Assembly: GCA_019217005.1 (NCBI GenBank)
Contig: JAHBNG010000013.1
Coordinates: 118,109 to 182,108 of the forward strand
Length of the DNA stretch: 64,000 nucleotides
Direction of reading: 5' to 3'
From: Chloroflexi bacterium TSY
GTDB lineage: Bacteria > Chloroflexota > Anaerolineae > Caldilineales > Caldilineaceae
The translations under genes were made by a program, and so were the position numbers. Shown here piece by piece: positions 45,129-53,682 of the stretch. A model generated the notes under the pieces. That model saw nothing but the letters and a program-made list of their open reading frames with translations, was not told where the DNA came from and ran no database searches. Position 1 is the first letter of the stretch. Each line of letters opens with the position of its first letter.

Positions 45129-46067
45129 GTGGCAAAAAAAGTGATCATTACTTGTGCAGTAACTGGTGCATCGTTTACACCAACCATGTCCCCATATTTG
45201 CCCTATCAACCCGACGATATTGTCGAGCAGGCAATTGGGGCTTATGAGGCTGGTGCAGCGGTCCTTCATATTCATGCACGGGATCCGAAGACAGGCGAAC
45301 CAACACCCGATCCAAAGCTTTTTCGCGACTACGCAGAGCGCATAAAAGAGCGAACGGGGCATGCGATTATCAGCATGACGACGGGTGGTGCCACGGGGCA
45401 ATCGATCCAGGAGCGTCTCAATGTGATTAAGGTGCTGCAGCCAGAGTTGTGTACCTGTAACCTAGGTACGCTCAATTATGGTGGTTTTCCCATGATACCC
45501 AAGTACAAAGGACAATGGAAGTTTGAATGGGAAGAACCATTTTTGGAGATGACTCGCCGTGAGCCCTTTGTCAATAATTTTGCTGACATTGAGTACATGC
45601 TGAAAGTACTGACGAACGAGACGGGGACTCGATTCGAGTTCGAGGCATATGACTTGGGCCATCTCTATACATTGGCTTATTATTTGGACTTGGGATTGGT
45701 CAAGCCACCGATCTTTATTCAATTTGTCATGGGTACGTTTGGGGGATTGGGCGCCGATATGGTGGACAATCTGGTCTTTATGCGGCAGACTGCAGAGCGA
45801 CTCCTGGGCAGTGATCTTCAATGGTCGGTCTTAGGCGGTGGTCGATATCAGGTAAGTATGGTCACGGCGGGTGCTTTGATGGGTAGCCACGTACGTGTCG
45901 GTTTGGAGGATAGCCTCTATCTTGCAAAAGGCAAGCTGGCGGAGAACAACGCACAACAGGTTGCCAAGATCAAACGGATTCTGGGTGAACTTTCGCTCGA
46001 AACTGCCAACGCAGACGAGGCGCGAGCGATGTTGAGTTTGAAAGGAATTGAGAACGTTGCATTCTAA
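45129..46067 (+). CDS. cdhC: Beta-keto acid cleavage enzyme (BKACE, DUF849)
   Basis: A 312-residue DUF849/BKACE protein. Members condense a beta-keto acid with acetyl-CoA and release acetoacetate and a new CoA ester, using a zinc ion. Visible blocks are IITCAVTGA, LHIHARDP with the metal-binding His-x-His, FEFEAYDLGHLY, and WSVLGGGRYQ. The GTG start at 45129 has GGAGGA at 45119-45124 and matches the family start; an ATG at 45114 overlapping the previous stop is possible. Its downstream neighbours are a thioesterase and an L-carnitine-dehydrogenase-like gene, so dehydrocarnitine is a likely substrate (CdhC role). The subgroup is not the one best studied, so the substrate is an inference. Confidence 0.8.
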   Translation: MAKKVIITCAVTGASFTPTMSPYLPYQPDDIVEQAIGAYEAGAAVLHIHARDPKTGEPTPDPKLFRDYAERIKERTGHAIISMTTGGATGQSIQERLNVIKVLQPELCTCNLGTLNYGGFPMIPKYKGQWKFEWEEPFLEMTRREPFVNNFADIEYMLKVLTNETGTRFEFEAYDLGHLYTLAYYLDLGLVKPPIFIQFVMGTFGGLGADMVDNLVFMRQTAERLLGSDLQWSVLGGGRYQVSMVTAGALMGSHVRVGLEDSLYLAKGKLAENNAQQVAKIKRILGELSLETANADEARAMLSLKGIENVAF

Positions 46068-46533
46068 ATTATTGACATTACTCGAAACAACCGTCCAGCC
46101 CGAGTGGCTCGATTATAACGACCACATGACCGAAGGTTACTATGCTGTTGCTTTTGGGTTTGCCACCGATGCGGTGCTCTTTCACATTGGTCTGGAGGAA
46201 CACAAGGCCAAGACAGGTTGCACATTTTATACTGCACAAACGATGATTACGTTCGTGCAGGAGTTAAAGCTGGGCGATCCACTTAAATTTACCACCCAAC
46301 TGCTGGGTGCGGATCGCAAGCGGATTCACATGTTTCATCAAATGCTCCATAAAGAAAAAGGGTATTTGGCTGCGACAGTAGAGACGATGTTGCTACACTT
46401 TGACCAGAAACTTGGGGAGGTGGTACCGATGCCAGATACGATCTATCAAAATGTAGAGCCGATCGCAAAAGCCCATGCCGAGCTGCCAGTTCCAGAGACT
46501 GCCGGGCTAGGTGTCAGAAGCGTTAAGAAGTAA
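46057..46533 (+). CDS. cdhB: Thioesterase, betainyl-CoA type
   Basis: A 158-residue hotdog-fold thioesterase. VQPEWLDYNDHMTEGYYAVAFG with the catalytic Asp is typical of 4-hydroxybenzoyl-CoA-like thioesterases next to, or fused with, carnitine dehydrogenases; LGADRKRIHMFHQM is a second shared block. It should hydrolyse the CoA ester made by the BKACE enzyme, betainyl-CoA if the route is carnitine breakdown. The start is a TTG; 46057 has AAAGGA ten bases upstream, while TTG 46048 is too close to it. It overlaps the BKACE stop. Its own TAA stop is the target duplication of the ISAzo13-like element. Confidence 0.78.
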   Translation: MHSKLLTLLETTVQPEWLDYNDHMTEGYYAVAFGFATDAVLFHIGLEEHKAKTGCTFYTAQTMITFVQELKLGDPLKFTTQLLGADRKRIHMFHQMLHKEKGYLAATVETMLLHFDQKLGEVVPMPDTIYQNVEPIAKAHAELPVPETAGLGVRSVKK

Positions 46534-47768
46534 GGCCAATCCAAAAAATAAAATATACGCGAGAAGGTGTTAAACTAGCTCTCCAAAAGGAGCAAAAATG
46601 ACAATCTCGCCAGAAATGGTTGAAGTCTTGAAAGAGACGAAGGCCATGTTAAGTGGATACGAAAGAAGGCACTTCATGGCCCAAACGGTCAAAACGATAT
46701 GCGAAGGGAGTCCGACGAAAGCAGAACGAGAGTTGGGCTGGAATCGGGCGACGATAGCCAAAGCCCTGGAAGAACTAGAAGGCGGCTTCTGTTATGTCGA
46801 CCAAAGCCACCGACGTGGTCGCAAAAGCCGAAGACCATATCCCCACTTTACTGGCCGATATGGTTGAAATCGCCGATCAATTCAGCCAGACCGATCCCAC
46901 CTTTCGACCCCCCCAATTGTACACTCGACTAACCGCCGCCGAAATGCGTACCCAGCTCATCGAGCAGAAAGGATACACAGATGAGGAATTGCCTGGCGAA
47001 GAGGCCATCCGCTTGAAGCTCAATGAGTTAGGCTATGGCTCAAACCGGGTCAAAAAAAGTCAACCAGTGAAAAAGATCCCAGAGACCGATGCGATCTTTG
47101 ATAGAATTCATCAGATCAATCAAGAAGCGGATGCAGACGAGACGGTTCTGCGCCTCTCTTGGGATGCCAAAGCGACGATTTTACTTGACCGTTTCTCGAG
47201 AGAAGGGATAAGTCGAGTGGTTGTCAAAGCGCTCGATCATGACTTTCAAGATAAGAAGACCGAGAAAGTCACTCCTTTTGGCATTTACCTCCCTTCAACC
47301 AAGGAACTCTTTCTTTACTTGACTCAGTCGAAAGTGACGAGTGACTGTATTGTCGACTGCCTGATTGATTTTTGGGAAAGCGTACGTGAACACTTTCCTC
47401 ACGTCAAGACCCTCGTGATCAATCAGGACAATGGTCCCGAAAATCATACCCGTCGGACTCAGTTTATGTATCGTCTCACTCAGTTTGTTGAGCACTATCG
47501 TCTCTCTATTCAGCTCGCCTGCTACCCTCCTTATCACAGTAAATACAACTCCATCGAACGGGTTTGGGGCCATCTTGAAAAACACTGGAACGGTTCTCTT
47601 CTCGATTCTCTTGAGACCGTTCTCAATTTTGCCCGTTCTTTTCGCTTTAACCAACTACAACCCTTCGTTCACCTGAATTCCACTCTTTATGAGACCGGCG
47701 TCAAACTCACTCAGAAAGAGATGGACCGTTTGGCACAACGCTTCCAACGTTTACCTGGTTTAGAAAAA

Positions 47769-49262
47769 CTTTACTTTCTGGTAAAGGCTTGAGTGACAAA
47801 GGGCAAACCGAAAGGGGCGGAAAAAAGAATCCACCCTGAAAAAACGGGATAAAATGTAAAAATAGTGCTCGGCTAGTTTAAGCAGCGGCATTGAGGCGGC
47901 GATGAGCGAGAACGCCTTTAGGGAAATGGTGTGAAACCGAGGCCTTTTTCCGAAAGTCAGGGTCGAGTTGGTCAGGAGTTGGAAAAAGAGCACTCGAGAG
48001 AACACGGCGCAGCCTGCCGGGAGTGGATTGAGGCTCTCGATCCCAGTAGCCAGTCGGTATGGGAGGAAGAGAAGCGGCTAAATGGGAAAGAAGATTGCCA
48101 GCAAGCAGCCCCAGTTCAGGTAAGCGGAAACAAGCCTCATCGGCATGAACAAATTGACGATGTAAGCCAATCATCTGCTTGGAAGCCAAGGGGGGAGGTT
48201 CAACAGGCCAGCGTTCCAGGTAGACAAGATAAATGGTTTCAGGCTGCAAAGTCATAACGGTCGCCAAAACCAAAGGTGTGTTGTAGGCCGGATCCTGAAT
48301 GACGTAAATCGAGTAGGTACGGTTGGCTGTATCCACCTTGGTTGTTCTGGGGACGAGATTGTGCCATGCTTGATAGCAAATCAGGCGACCACTATAGAGA
48401 AAGCGACCAGACGAGTCCGGAGTTGTAGCCTCGAGTCGCTTTCCCTTATAGCTGCGAGAGAGCGGACGCACAATATCACCATATTCAGGTGGTCTGCCTT
48501 TTTCTTTGCGTTTGGGGAACTCATTGCGGCGCACTGTGCAGTTAATCGCTTCCCGCAGGACAAATCGGTCTATGCCGCTTTCTAGCATTTCTCTGATTGT
48601 AAACCCGGCATCGACCACCGCCACTTCGTCTGACTCCAGTGATTTCTTCGTCTCTGTCAGCAGCTTTTTCCGAAACTCACTTTCCTTTGTTCCAACCGTG
48701 CATCTCATGATTGCCTTGAGCAGTGGCACTCGCTTCCCGCCTATCTCCCCCGAGCTTATCATCACTCCAAAGATGAGCGCGGGCAATGCCCGACGAGCCG
48801 TTGAGTTATAGAGTCGGTTCACTTTCCCTTGCAGCTTCGGTCGCCAGAACCCTGTGATATCTATGCTTTTCACTCGGTACCCTTCTAACTTTTTTGCCTC
48901 CCATTCCCCTTTCCACTTCTTCTTGCCACGACCCCAGCAGACTTGTGATATCCCATGATCCATATCGAAAGCTCCACCAGCTTCGCCGGAGCTCCTCATC
49001 TTCAAACCCGCTTTCTTTCAATGCGCTATGGATTGCTCCTCGACTTTTCAGAAACGACCCATTCAGCATTGCCCACATCAGACGCATTACATTTACGTTT
49101 GTTCCCATCGGCGTTACTTGCAATACATTCATCAGTACTGCTATAGTTATTTCTGGCGCGGTTAGCATTCCTTCCTCCTTTTTGGGTTCTCTACCTTTAG
49201 GATGAACTGCTAACCGCTTTTTGTCACATTTCTCATCTCTTTTCTTTTACCAGAAAGTAAAG
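47769..49262 (-). mobile_element. IS4-superfamily element, copy E
   Basis: A 1,494-bp element inside the ISAzo13-like transposase, with target duplication AAAAA at 47764-47768 and 49263-49267; copy 1 of the host shows the uninterrupted AGAAAAATGG. It belongs to the same subtype as copy A. This nested order proves that the ISAzo13-like element arrived first. Confidence 0.93.
47878..49168 (-). pseudogene. IS4-superfamily transposase, copy E, frameshifted
   Basis: The C-terminal 340 or so residues are in frame and carry the YREK signature, but the N-terminal part is in another frame. Relative to copies B and D the segment near 48912 lacks five bases (CCACTTC for CCACTCCACTTC), breaking the reading frame at EEVE. 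Probably inactive. Two small differences from copy A (APPL for AHPPL-type text, TETKK for KETKK) show independent drift. Confidence 0.83.
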
Positions 49263-49406
49263 AAAAATGGTTTGTCCTTATTCCCCCTCTCCATTCTCTC
49301 GTTCGCGTATAATTATTTTTTTGGTTTAGCCTAATATGAATAACGGTGACTTAAATCAAATGAGTGGTTACGAGCAAATATTCGGCCAGTTGAGACTGTG
49401 CAATAA

Positions 49407-50396
49407 ATGAGTAGGCCACTTCCTACATATGTCGAGCGTGTTGGGATTGTCGGGACAGGTGTTATCGGCGGCGGTTGGGTTGCACATTTTTTGCGCCAAG
49501 GAATGTATGTGACAGCTTGGGATCCCGAGTCTGATACGGAAGGAAAATTGCGACGGCGAATTGATGCGTTATGGCCAACGCTCGAACGGATTGGTCTTGA
49601 GCCAAAAGCCACGCCGGACAACCTCCAGGTTGTGTCGAAGCTAGCCGAAGCGGTTGGTGATGCCCAGTTCGTCCAGGAAAGTACACCAGAGCGATTGCCG
49701 ATCAAGATCGACGCATTCAAACAGATCGATGCCGTCTGCCCATTTGACACGGTCATTGCGAGCAGCACGTCCGGTTATTTAATGAGCGAAATGGCGATCG
49801 AATGCAAGCGGCCGGAGCGCTGTGTTGTTGCCCATCCATTTAATCCTCCTTACTTGATGCCTCTGGTAGAAGTTGTTGCAGGTCCAAATACAAGCGCCGA
49901 TGCTCATCAATGGGCAGTTGATTTCTATCAAGCGACAGGCAAACAGCCCCTTAAACTCGATCAAGAGGTGCCCGGATTTGTAGCTGACCGCATTATGGAG
50001 GCGGTTTGGCGCGAGATTCTGCACATGATCGACAAGAACATGGCTACGGTCGCCGAGATCGATGCCGCTGTGCGTTATGGACCAGGGCTACGATGGGCCA
50101 TGATGGGGCCGCTCACCGTGCTGCATTTGGGTGGCGGTGAAGGCGGGATGGCGCATTTGATTCATCAATTTGGACCGTCTCTCAAAGCACCTTGGACATT
50201 CTTAGAGGCACCAGAATTGACCGATGAACTGGCACGCAAGGTAGTTGATGGTTGTGAGCAATTGGCAGAAGATGTTTCGATCCACACATTAGAGACAGAG
50301 CGGGATGAGTTACTGATTCAGATGATTGATCTCTTGAACAAGAGTCGGCTTTGGCATCTTGGGAATCCAAATGATGAAGTCTTCGAACAAGAATAG
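49407..50396 (+). CDS. cdhA: L-carnitine dehydrogenase-like 3-hydroxyacyl dehydrogenase
   Basis: A 329-residue NAD-dependent dehydrogenase of the 3-hydroxyacyl-CoA dehydrogenase fold. The Rossmann motif GIVGTGVIGGGW is at residues 13-24, the catalytic His is in VVAHPFNPP, and the C-terminal RYGPGLRWAMMGP and GGEGGMAHLIHQFGP blocks are typical of L-carnitine dehydrogenases. It would oxidise L-carnitine to 3-dehydrocarnitine, the substrate for the BKACE enzyme. Here the thioesterase is a separate gene and not fused, as in some bacteria. The ATG at 49407 has no strong ribosome site, and the IS pair upstream probably cuts it off from the operon promoter. A related hydroxy acid is an alternative substrate. 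Confidence 0.82.
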   Translation: MSRPLPTYVERVGIVGTGVIGGGWVAHFLRQGMYVTAWDPESDTEGKLRRRIDALWPTLERIGLEPKATPDNLQVVSKLAEAVGDAQFVQESTPERLPIKIDAFKQIDAVCPFDTVIASSTSGYLMSEMAIECKRPERCVVAHPFNPPYLMPLVEVVAGPNTSADAHQWAVDFYQATGKQPLKLDQEVPGFVADRIMEAVWREILHMIDKNMATVAEIDAAVRYGPGLRWAMMGPLTVLHLGGGEGGMAHLIHQFGPSLKAPWTFLEAPELTDELARKVVDGCEQLAEDVSIHTLETERDELLIQMIDLLNKSRLWHLGNPNDEVFEQE

Positions 50397-50398
50397 AC

Positions 50399-50476
50399 AG
50401 TGTGTCCCAAAGTATGTAAACGGAGACCGTTCAGCCAGAGGCCCTGATCTATTTACATACTTTGGGATACACACTT
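50399..50476. repeat. Hairpin repeat, copy 2 of 3
   Basis: Arms AGTGTGTCCCAAAGTATGTA plus AA (50399-50420) and TTTACATACTTTGGGATACA plus CACTT (50452-50476) flank a central CAGCCAGAG, similar to CAGTCAGAG and CAGTTAGAG in the other copies. It starts three bases after the dehydrogenase stop, so it could end transcription or cap the transcript. The changes between arms of different copies are compensated (TGTGTAA/TTACACA against TATGTAA/TTACATA). Confidence 0.8.
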
Positions 50477-50620
50477 CAAGAACTAGGACAGGTTCACATA
50501 TCCGACGCGATGAGCAGAGCCGAACTTGTGGATTCGTCTTATTTATCATATGATCAGGTGAATGTATCTGATGCTTGTTCTTTATACAGACCAAATGGAC
50601 CTAGAAGGGACACCCTCTTG

Positions 50621-53600
50621 ATGGTCGAACGCACCTATGTCGCGATAGACCTGGAAACGACTGGTTTTAAATCCAATCGAGATCGAATAATCGAAGTCGC
50701 AGCAGTGCGTTTTTGCGGCACGGAAATCATTGATCAGTTTTCGACGCTAATTCAGCCCGGTTGTACAATCCCATTACGGATTCAGCAAATCACTGGTATT
50801 CGGAATCAAGATGTCGTTTCGGCCCCTACGTTGCCCCAAATTTTGCCGGAACTTTTGGCATTTGTGGATCGGGGTGTATCGGCAGTTGTTGCGCACAATG
50901 CTGAATTTGATCTTGGATTCTTAAGGGCAGCAGGTATCGACTTTCATCGTCCGGCACTGGACACCTTCGAACTTGCAACGATTCTACTTCCCATCTGCAA
51001 TAGTTATAGCCTCGGATCGCTTTGCAAACGATTTCAGATCCCACTGCCTAATGCGCATCGTGCACTTGACGATGCAACAGCAACGGCCCATCTCTTTATG
51101 GAGCTTGAGCAACGATTACGAGCACTTCCTGATTGCATCATTCAAGCGATTGTTCGATTTGGGACTGCCCACATAGACCAGAATTCGCCTCGGAGGGATT
51201 GGCCACCACTCATTCTATTTGAACGCGCGGCCGAAATGTCTTCAGCGCTTGCAAAAGTAGAGGCAACTGCATACCCTTCTCGTTGCCTCGAAACTTCTGA
51301 CACAATCGAGGATCTGTCAGAAGACCTGAGTCAAGACAACGTACATCGTGAAGAAATCTCTTCACATCAAAATCTCAACAATCAGAGTACCAGTTTCAAA
51401 GACAAGCTTGGCATCTTGCAACGAGACGATCTGATTTCTGATATATTTGAATCAGATGGCTACCTGTCCCAGACACTTGGTGGATCTTATGAATTTCGCT
51501 CAGGTCAACTGGCAATGGCCCAGCAAGTAGACGATGCACTCCATACCAAAGATCATCTGTTGGTGGAAGCAGGAACGGGTACCGGAAAAAGTCTGGCCTA
51601 CCTTTTGCCAGCCGCTATTTGGAGCCTCCACAAACAACAGCGGTGCGTGATCGCAACGAATACGATTGCTTTGCAGGATCAACTTTTGGATAAGGATGTG
51701 CCCATTGCAAATCGTACTTTGAAACAGATTCTGAAGGCAGTCGGGGAGGAAAAAGTTGACGATGAGGCCAAGGCTGGGGGGGAAGAAAAGTCGCAGCAGG
51801 CGGACGTCCCAGAAGAGTATATACGAGCCAGCTTGTTGAAAGGCCGCAGCAATTATTTGTGTTTGCGACGACTCAATGAGTGGTGTCGCGAACGTCAGTT
51901 CCGGCCAATCGAACTACGTATGTTGGCCAAGCTGCTTGTCTGGTTGGGTCAAACGGAGAGTGGAGATGTCAGTGAATTGCTGTTGACGACCAAGGTGGAA
52001 TGGGCAATTTGGGCATTGGTCTGCTCAGATCCCAATACATGTACAAACAGGCGGTGCTTTGGTGCTGATTTGACCAATCTCGGTCTAACGTCTTTTCAGA
52101 ATCAACAATCTGATTTTTACCATGCAGCACTTCAGAATGCAGAAAGTGCCCATCTACTCATTGTCAACCATGCGCTGCTCATGGCCGACATTGCCACTGG
52201 TGGTCATATTATTCCCCCCTATAGCCACTTGATCATTGATGAAGCGCATCGTCTAGAAAATGCAGCAACAGAACAGTTGACGGATCGAGTTGATTGGACG
52301 ATGCTCCGCGAACGATTGGCACGTCTATCCCCGCGTAGCAAATTAATGCGAGCCATTCAACACTTCATATCAGACGGTCAGAGTGAGGAGTTGATGGAGA
52401 TGCGCCTGAATCTTGTGCAAGCAGCACAAGATTCAGCGTCACTCCTTGAAGAGTTCTTTCAGAGTCTGCGCAACTTCGTCGAGAACCAGGCAACAGAAAT
52501 CGGACACAATGAATACGTGCAGAAATACCATTTGAATGGGCGAATGCGTGCGCAACCAGCCTGGAGCGAAATCGAAATAAAGTGGGATCTAGCAGCTGAT
52601 ACGTTGCAGGTTGTGATCAACCACATTAGCAATTTAATTGAGCGTTTGAAGCAGATGCAGTGGGAGCGACGCGAACCCTATGCGACAAGATTGGGCGAAC
52701 TTTGTGGAGTAGGGGATCAGCTAGCTGATATCCTGTCCAACATGGATACAATCATTCTCGATAAAGTGGGAAGAACAAAGCATCTTGAGACAACCGTCTC
52801 CTGGATAGAATATGATCCACAAGACAACGAAAACAGTTTGGTCGTTGCACCTTTAACCGTAAGTGATTTGGTCGAAGCCACGTTGATTCACCAGAAAGAA
52901 AGCGTTATATTGACCGGTGCCACACTAAGCACGAATGATGGTTTTGGCTACACGAAAGAGCGACTTGGATTATGGGATGTGCGGGCAACGGCTGTTGCAA
53001 GCCCCTTTGATTACAAGGCAAATACGCTACTCTACTTACCCGATAATCTGCCGGAGCCAAATCATCCTCAATATCAGTCCGCCGTCGAAGACGCTGTTGT
53101 GGCAGCAGCAATTGGTGCACAAGGACATACAATCGCTCTCTTTACGAGCTACGGACACTTACGCACGACAGCAGATGCAATTCGCGCCCGATTGTCGGAG
53201 GCTGGCATTCTGGTTTTGCAACAAGGGGATGGGAGTCGACGACGGCTTCTTGAACAATTCCGCGAAAGCGACAAAAGTATCCTGCTTGGAACAGGCGCAT
53301 TTTGGGAAGGCATCGATCTACCAGGCAAAGAGTTGCAAGCGCTTCTTCTTGCCCGTTTGCCTTTTGCTGTTCCCAACGACCCTCTTGTGGCAGCACGAAA
53401 TGAAGAGTTCGACAATCCATTCATGGATTACACAGTCCCAGATGCGGTTCTCCGTTTTCGGCAGGGATTTGGTCGCCTGATCCGGCGAAAAAGTGATCGA
53501 GGAACTGTGGTTCTGCTCGATAGCCGAGCTTGGACGAAGAGATACGGCAGCGCTTTCCTTGATGCCTTGCCCCCTTGTACCATACGGCGCGCACCATTGG

Positions 53601-53641
53601 CAAACCTGGAACAAGCTGTAGCCGATTGGATCCGGGAGTAG
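50621..53641 (+). CDS. dinG: DnaQ-like exonuclease fused to DinG-type Fe-S helicase
   Basis: A 1,006-residue protein. Residues about 5-175 are a DEDDh 3'-5' exonuclease: D10 and E12 in AIDLETTG, HNAEFDLGFL and HRALDDA. The rest is an XPD/DinG superfamily 2 helicase with Walker A VEAGTGTGKS, the DEAH box (LIIDEAH) and motif VI-like FGRLIRRKSDRG. Four Cys positioned as in Fe-S DinG proteins are visible: NYLCLRR, then CSDPNTCTNRRC. It should unwind DNA or DNA-RNA structures during repair and trim ends. Start 50621 has AGAAGGGA upstream; a longer frame from 50462 would translate the hairpin region. Gene symbol by domain type. Confidence 0.9.
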   Translation: MVERTYVAIDLETTGFKSNRDRIIEVAAVRFCGTEIIDQFSTLIQPGCTIPLRIQQITGIRNQDVVSAPTLPQILPELLAFVDRGVSAVVAHNAEFDLGFLRAAGIDFHRPALDTFELATILLPICNSYSLGSLCKRFQIPLPNAHRALDDATATAHLFMELEQRLRALPDCIIQAIVRFGTAHIDQNSPRRDWPPLILFERAAEMSSALAKVEATAYPSRCLETSDTIEDLSEDLSQDNVHREEISSHQNLNNQSTSFKDKLGILQRDDLISDIFESDGYLSQTLGGSYEFRSGQLAMAQQVDDALHTKDHLLVEAGTGTGKSLAYLLPAAIWSLHKQQRCVIATNTIALQDQLLDKDVPIANRTLKQILKAVGEEKVDDEAKAGGEEKSQQADVPEEYIRASLLKGRSNYLCLRRLNEWCRERQFRPIELRMLAKLLVWLGQTESGDVSELLLTTKVEWAIWALVCSDPNTCTNRRCFGADLTNLGLTSFQNQQSDFYHAALQNAESAHLLIVNHALLMADIATGGHIIPPYSHLIIDEAHRLENAATEQLTDRVDWTMLRERLARLSPRSKLMRAIQHFISDGQSEELMEMRLNLVQAAQDSASLLEEFFQSLRNFVENQATEIGHNEYVQKYHLNGRMRAQPAWSEIEIKWDLAADTLQVVINHISNLIERLKQMQWERREPYATRLGELCGVGDQLADILSNMDTIILDKVGRTKHLETTVSWIEYDPQDNENSLVVAPLTVSDLVEATLIHQKESVILTGATLSTNDGFGYTKERLGLWDVRATAVASPFDYKANTLLYLPDNLPEPNHPQYQSAVEDAVVAAAIGAQGHTIALFTSYGHLRTTADAIRARLSEAGILVLQQGDGSRRRLLEQFRESDKSILLGTGAFWEGIDLPGKELQALLLARLPFAVPNDPLVAARNEEFDNPFMDYTVPDAVLRFRQGFGRLIRRKSDRGTVVLLDSRAWTKRYGSAFLDALPPCTIRRAPLANLEQAVADWIRE

Positions 53642-53682
53642 GTAGTTGAACCAAGTATAAGAATTGAGAGCCAAGAATTATC

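Larger units (their letters stand above)
46598..49312 (+). pseudogene. ISAzo13-family transposase, split by IS copy E
   Basis: The N-terminal 89 codons (46598-46867) and the main frame (46794-47792) overlap in different frames, as in copy 1; a +1 step at AAAA 46823-46826 joins them. The catalytic Asp, Asp and Glu (SWDAKAT, QDNGPENH, YNSIERVWG) are present, with Ser in place of the Pro of copy 1. IS copy E interrupts after GLEK, so the last 17 codons (WFVLIPPLHSLVRV in copy 1) lie beyond it at 49263-49312. Confidence 0.85.
46534..49331 (+). mobile_element. ISAzo13-like insertion sequence, copy 2, interrupted by IS copy E
   Basis: A second ISAzo13-like element, about 1,299 bp after removing copy E and one 5-bp duplication. 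It is flanked by TAA at 46531-46533 and 49332-49334. It differs from copy 1 by three extra C at 46910-46916, one T fewer at the run near 47370, and a short deletion near the right end. It separates the thioesterase gene from the carnitine-dehydrogenase-like gene. Confidence 0.9.
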
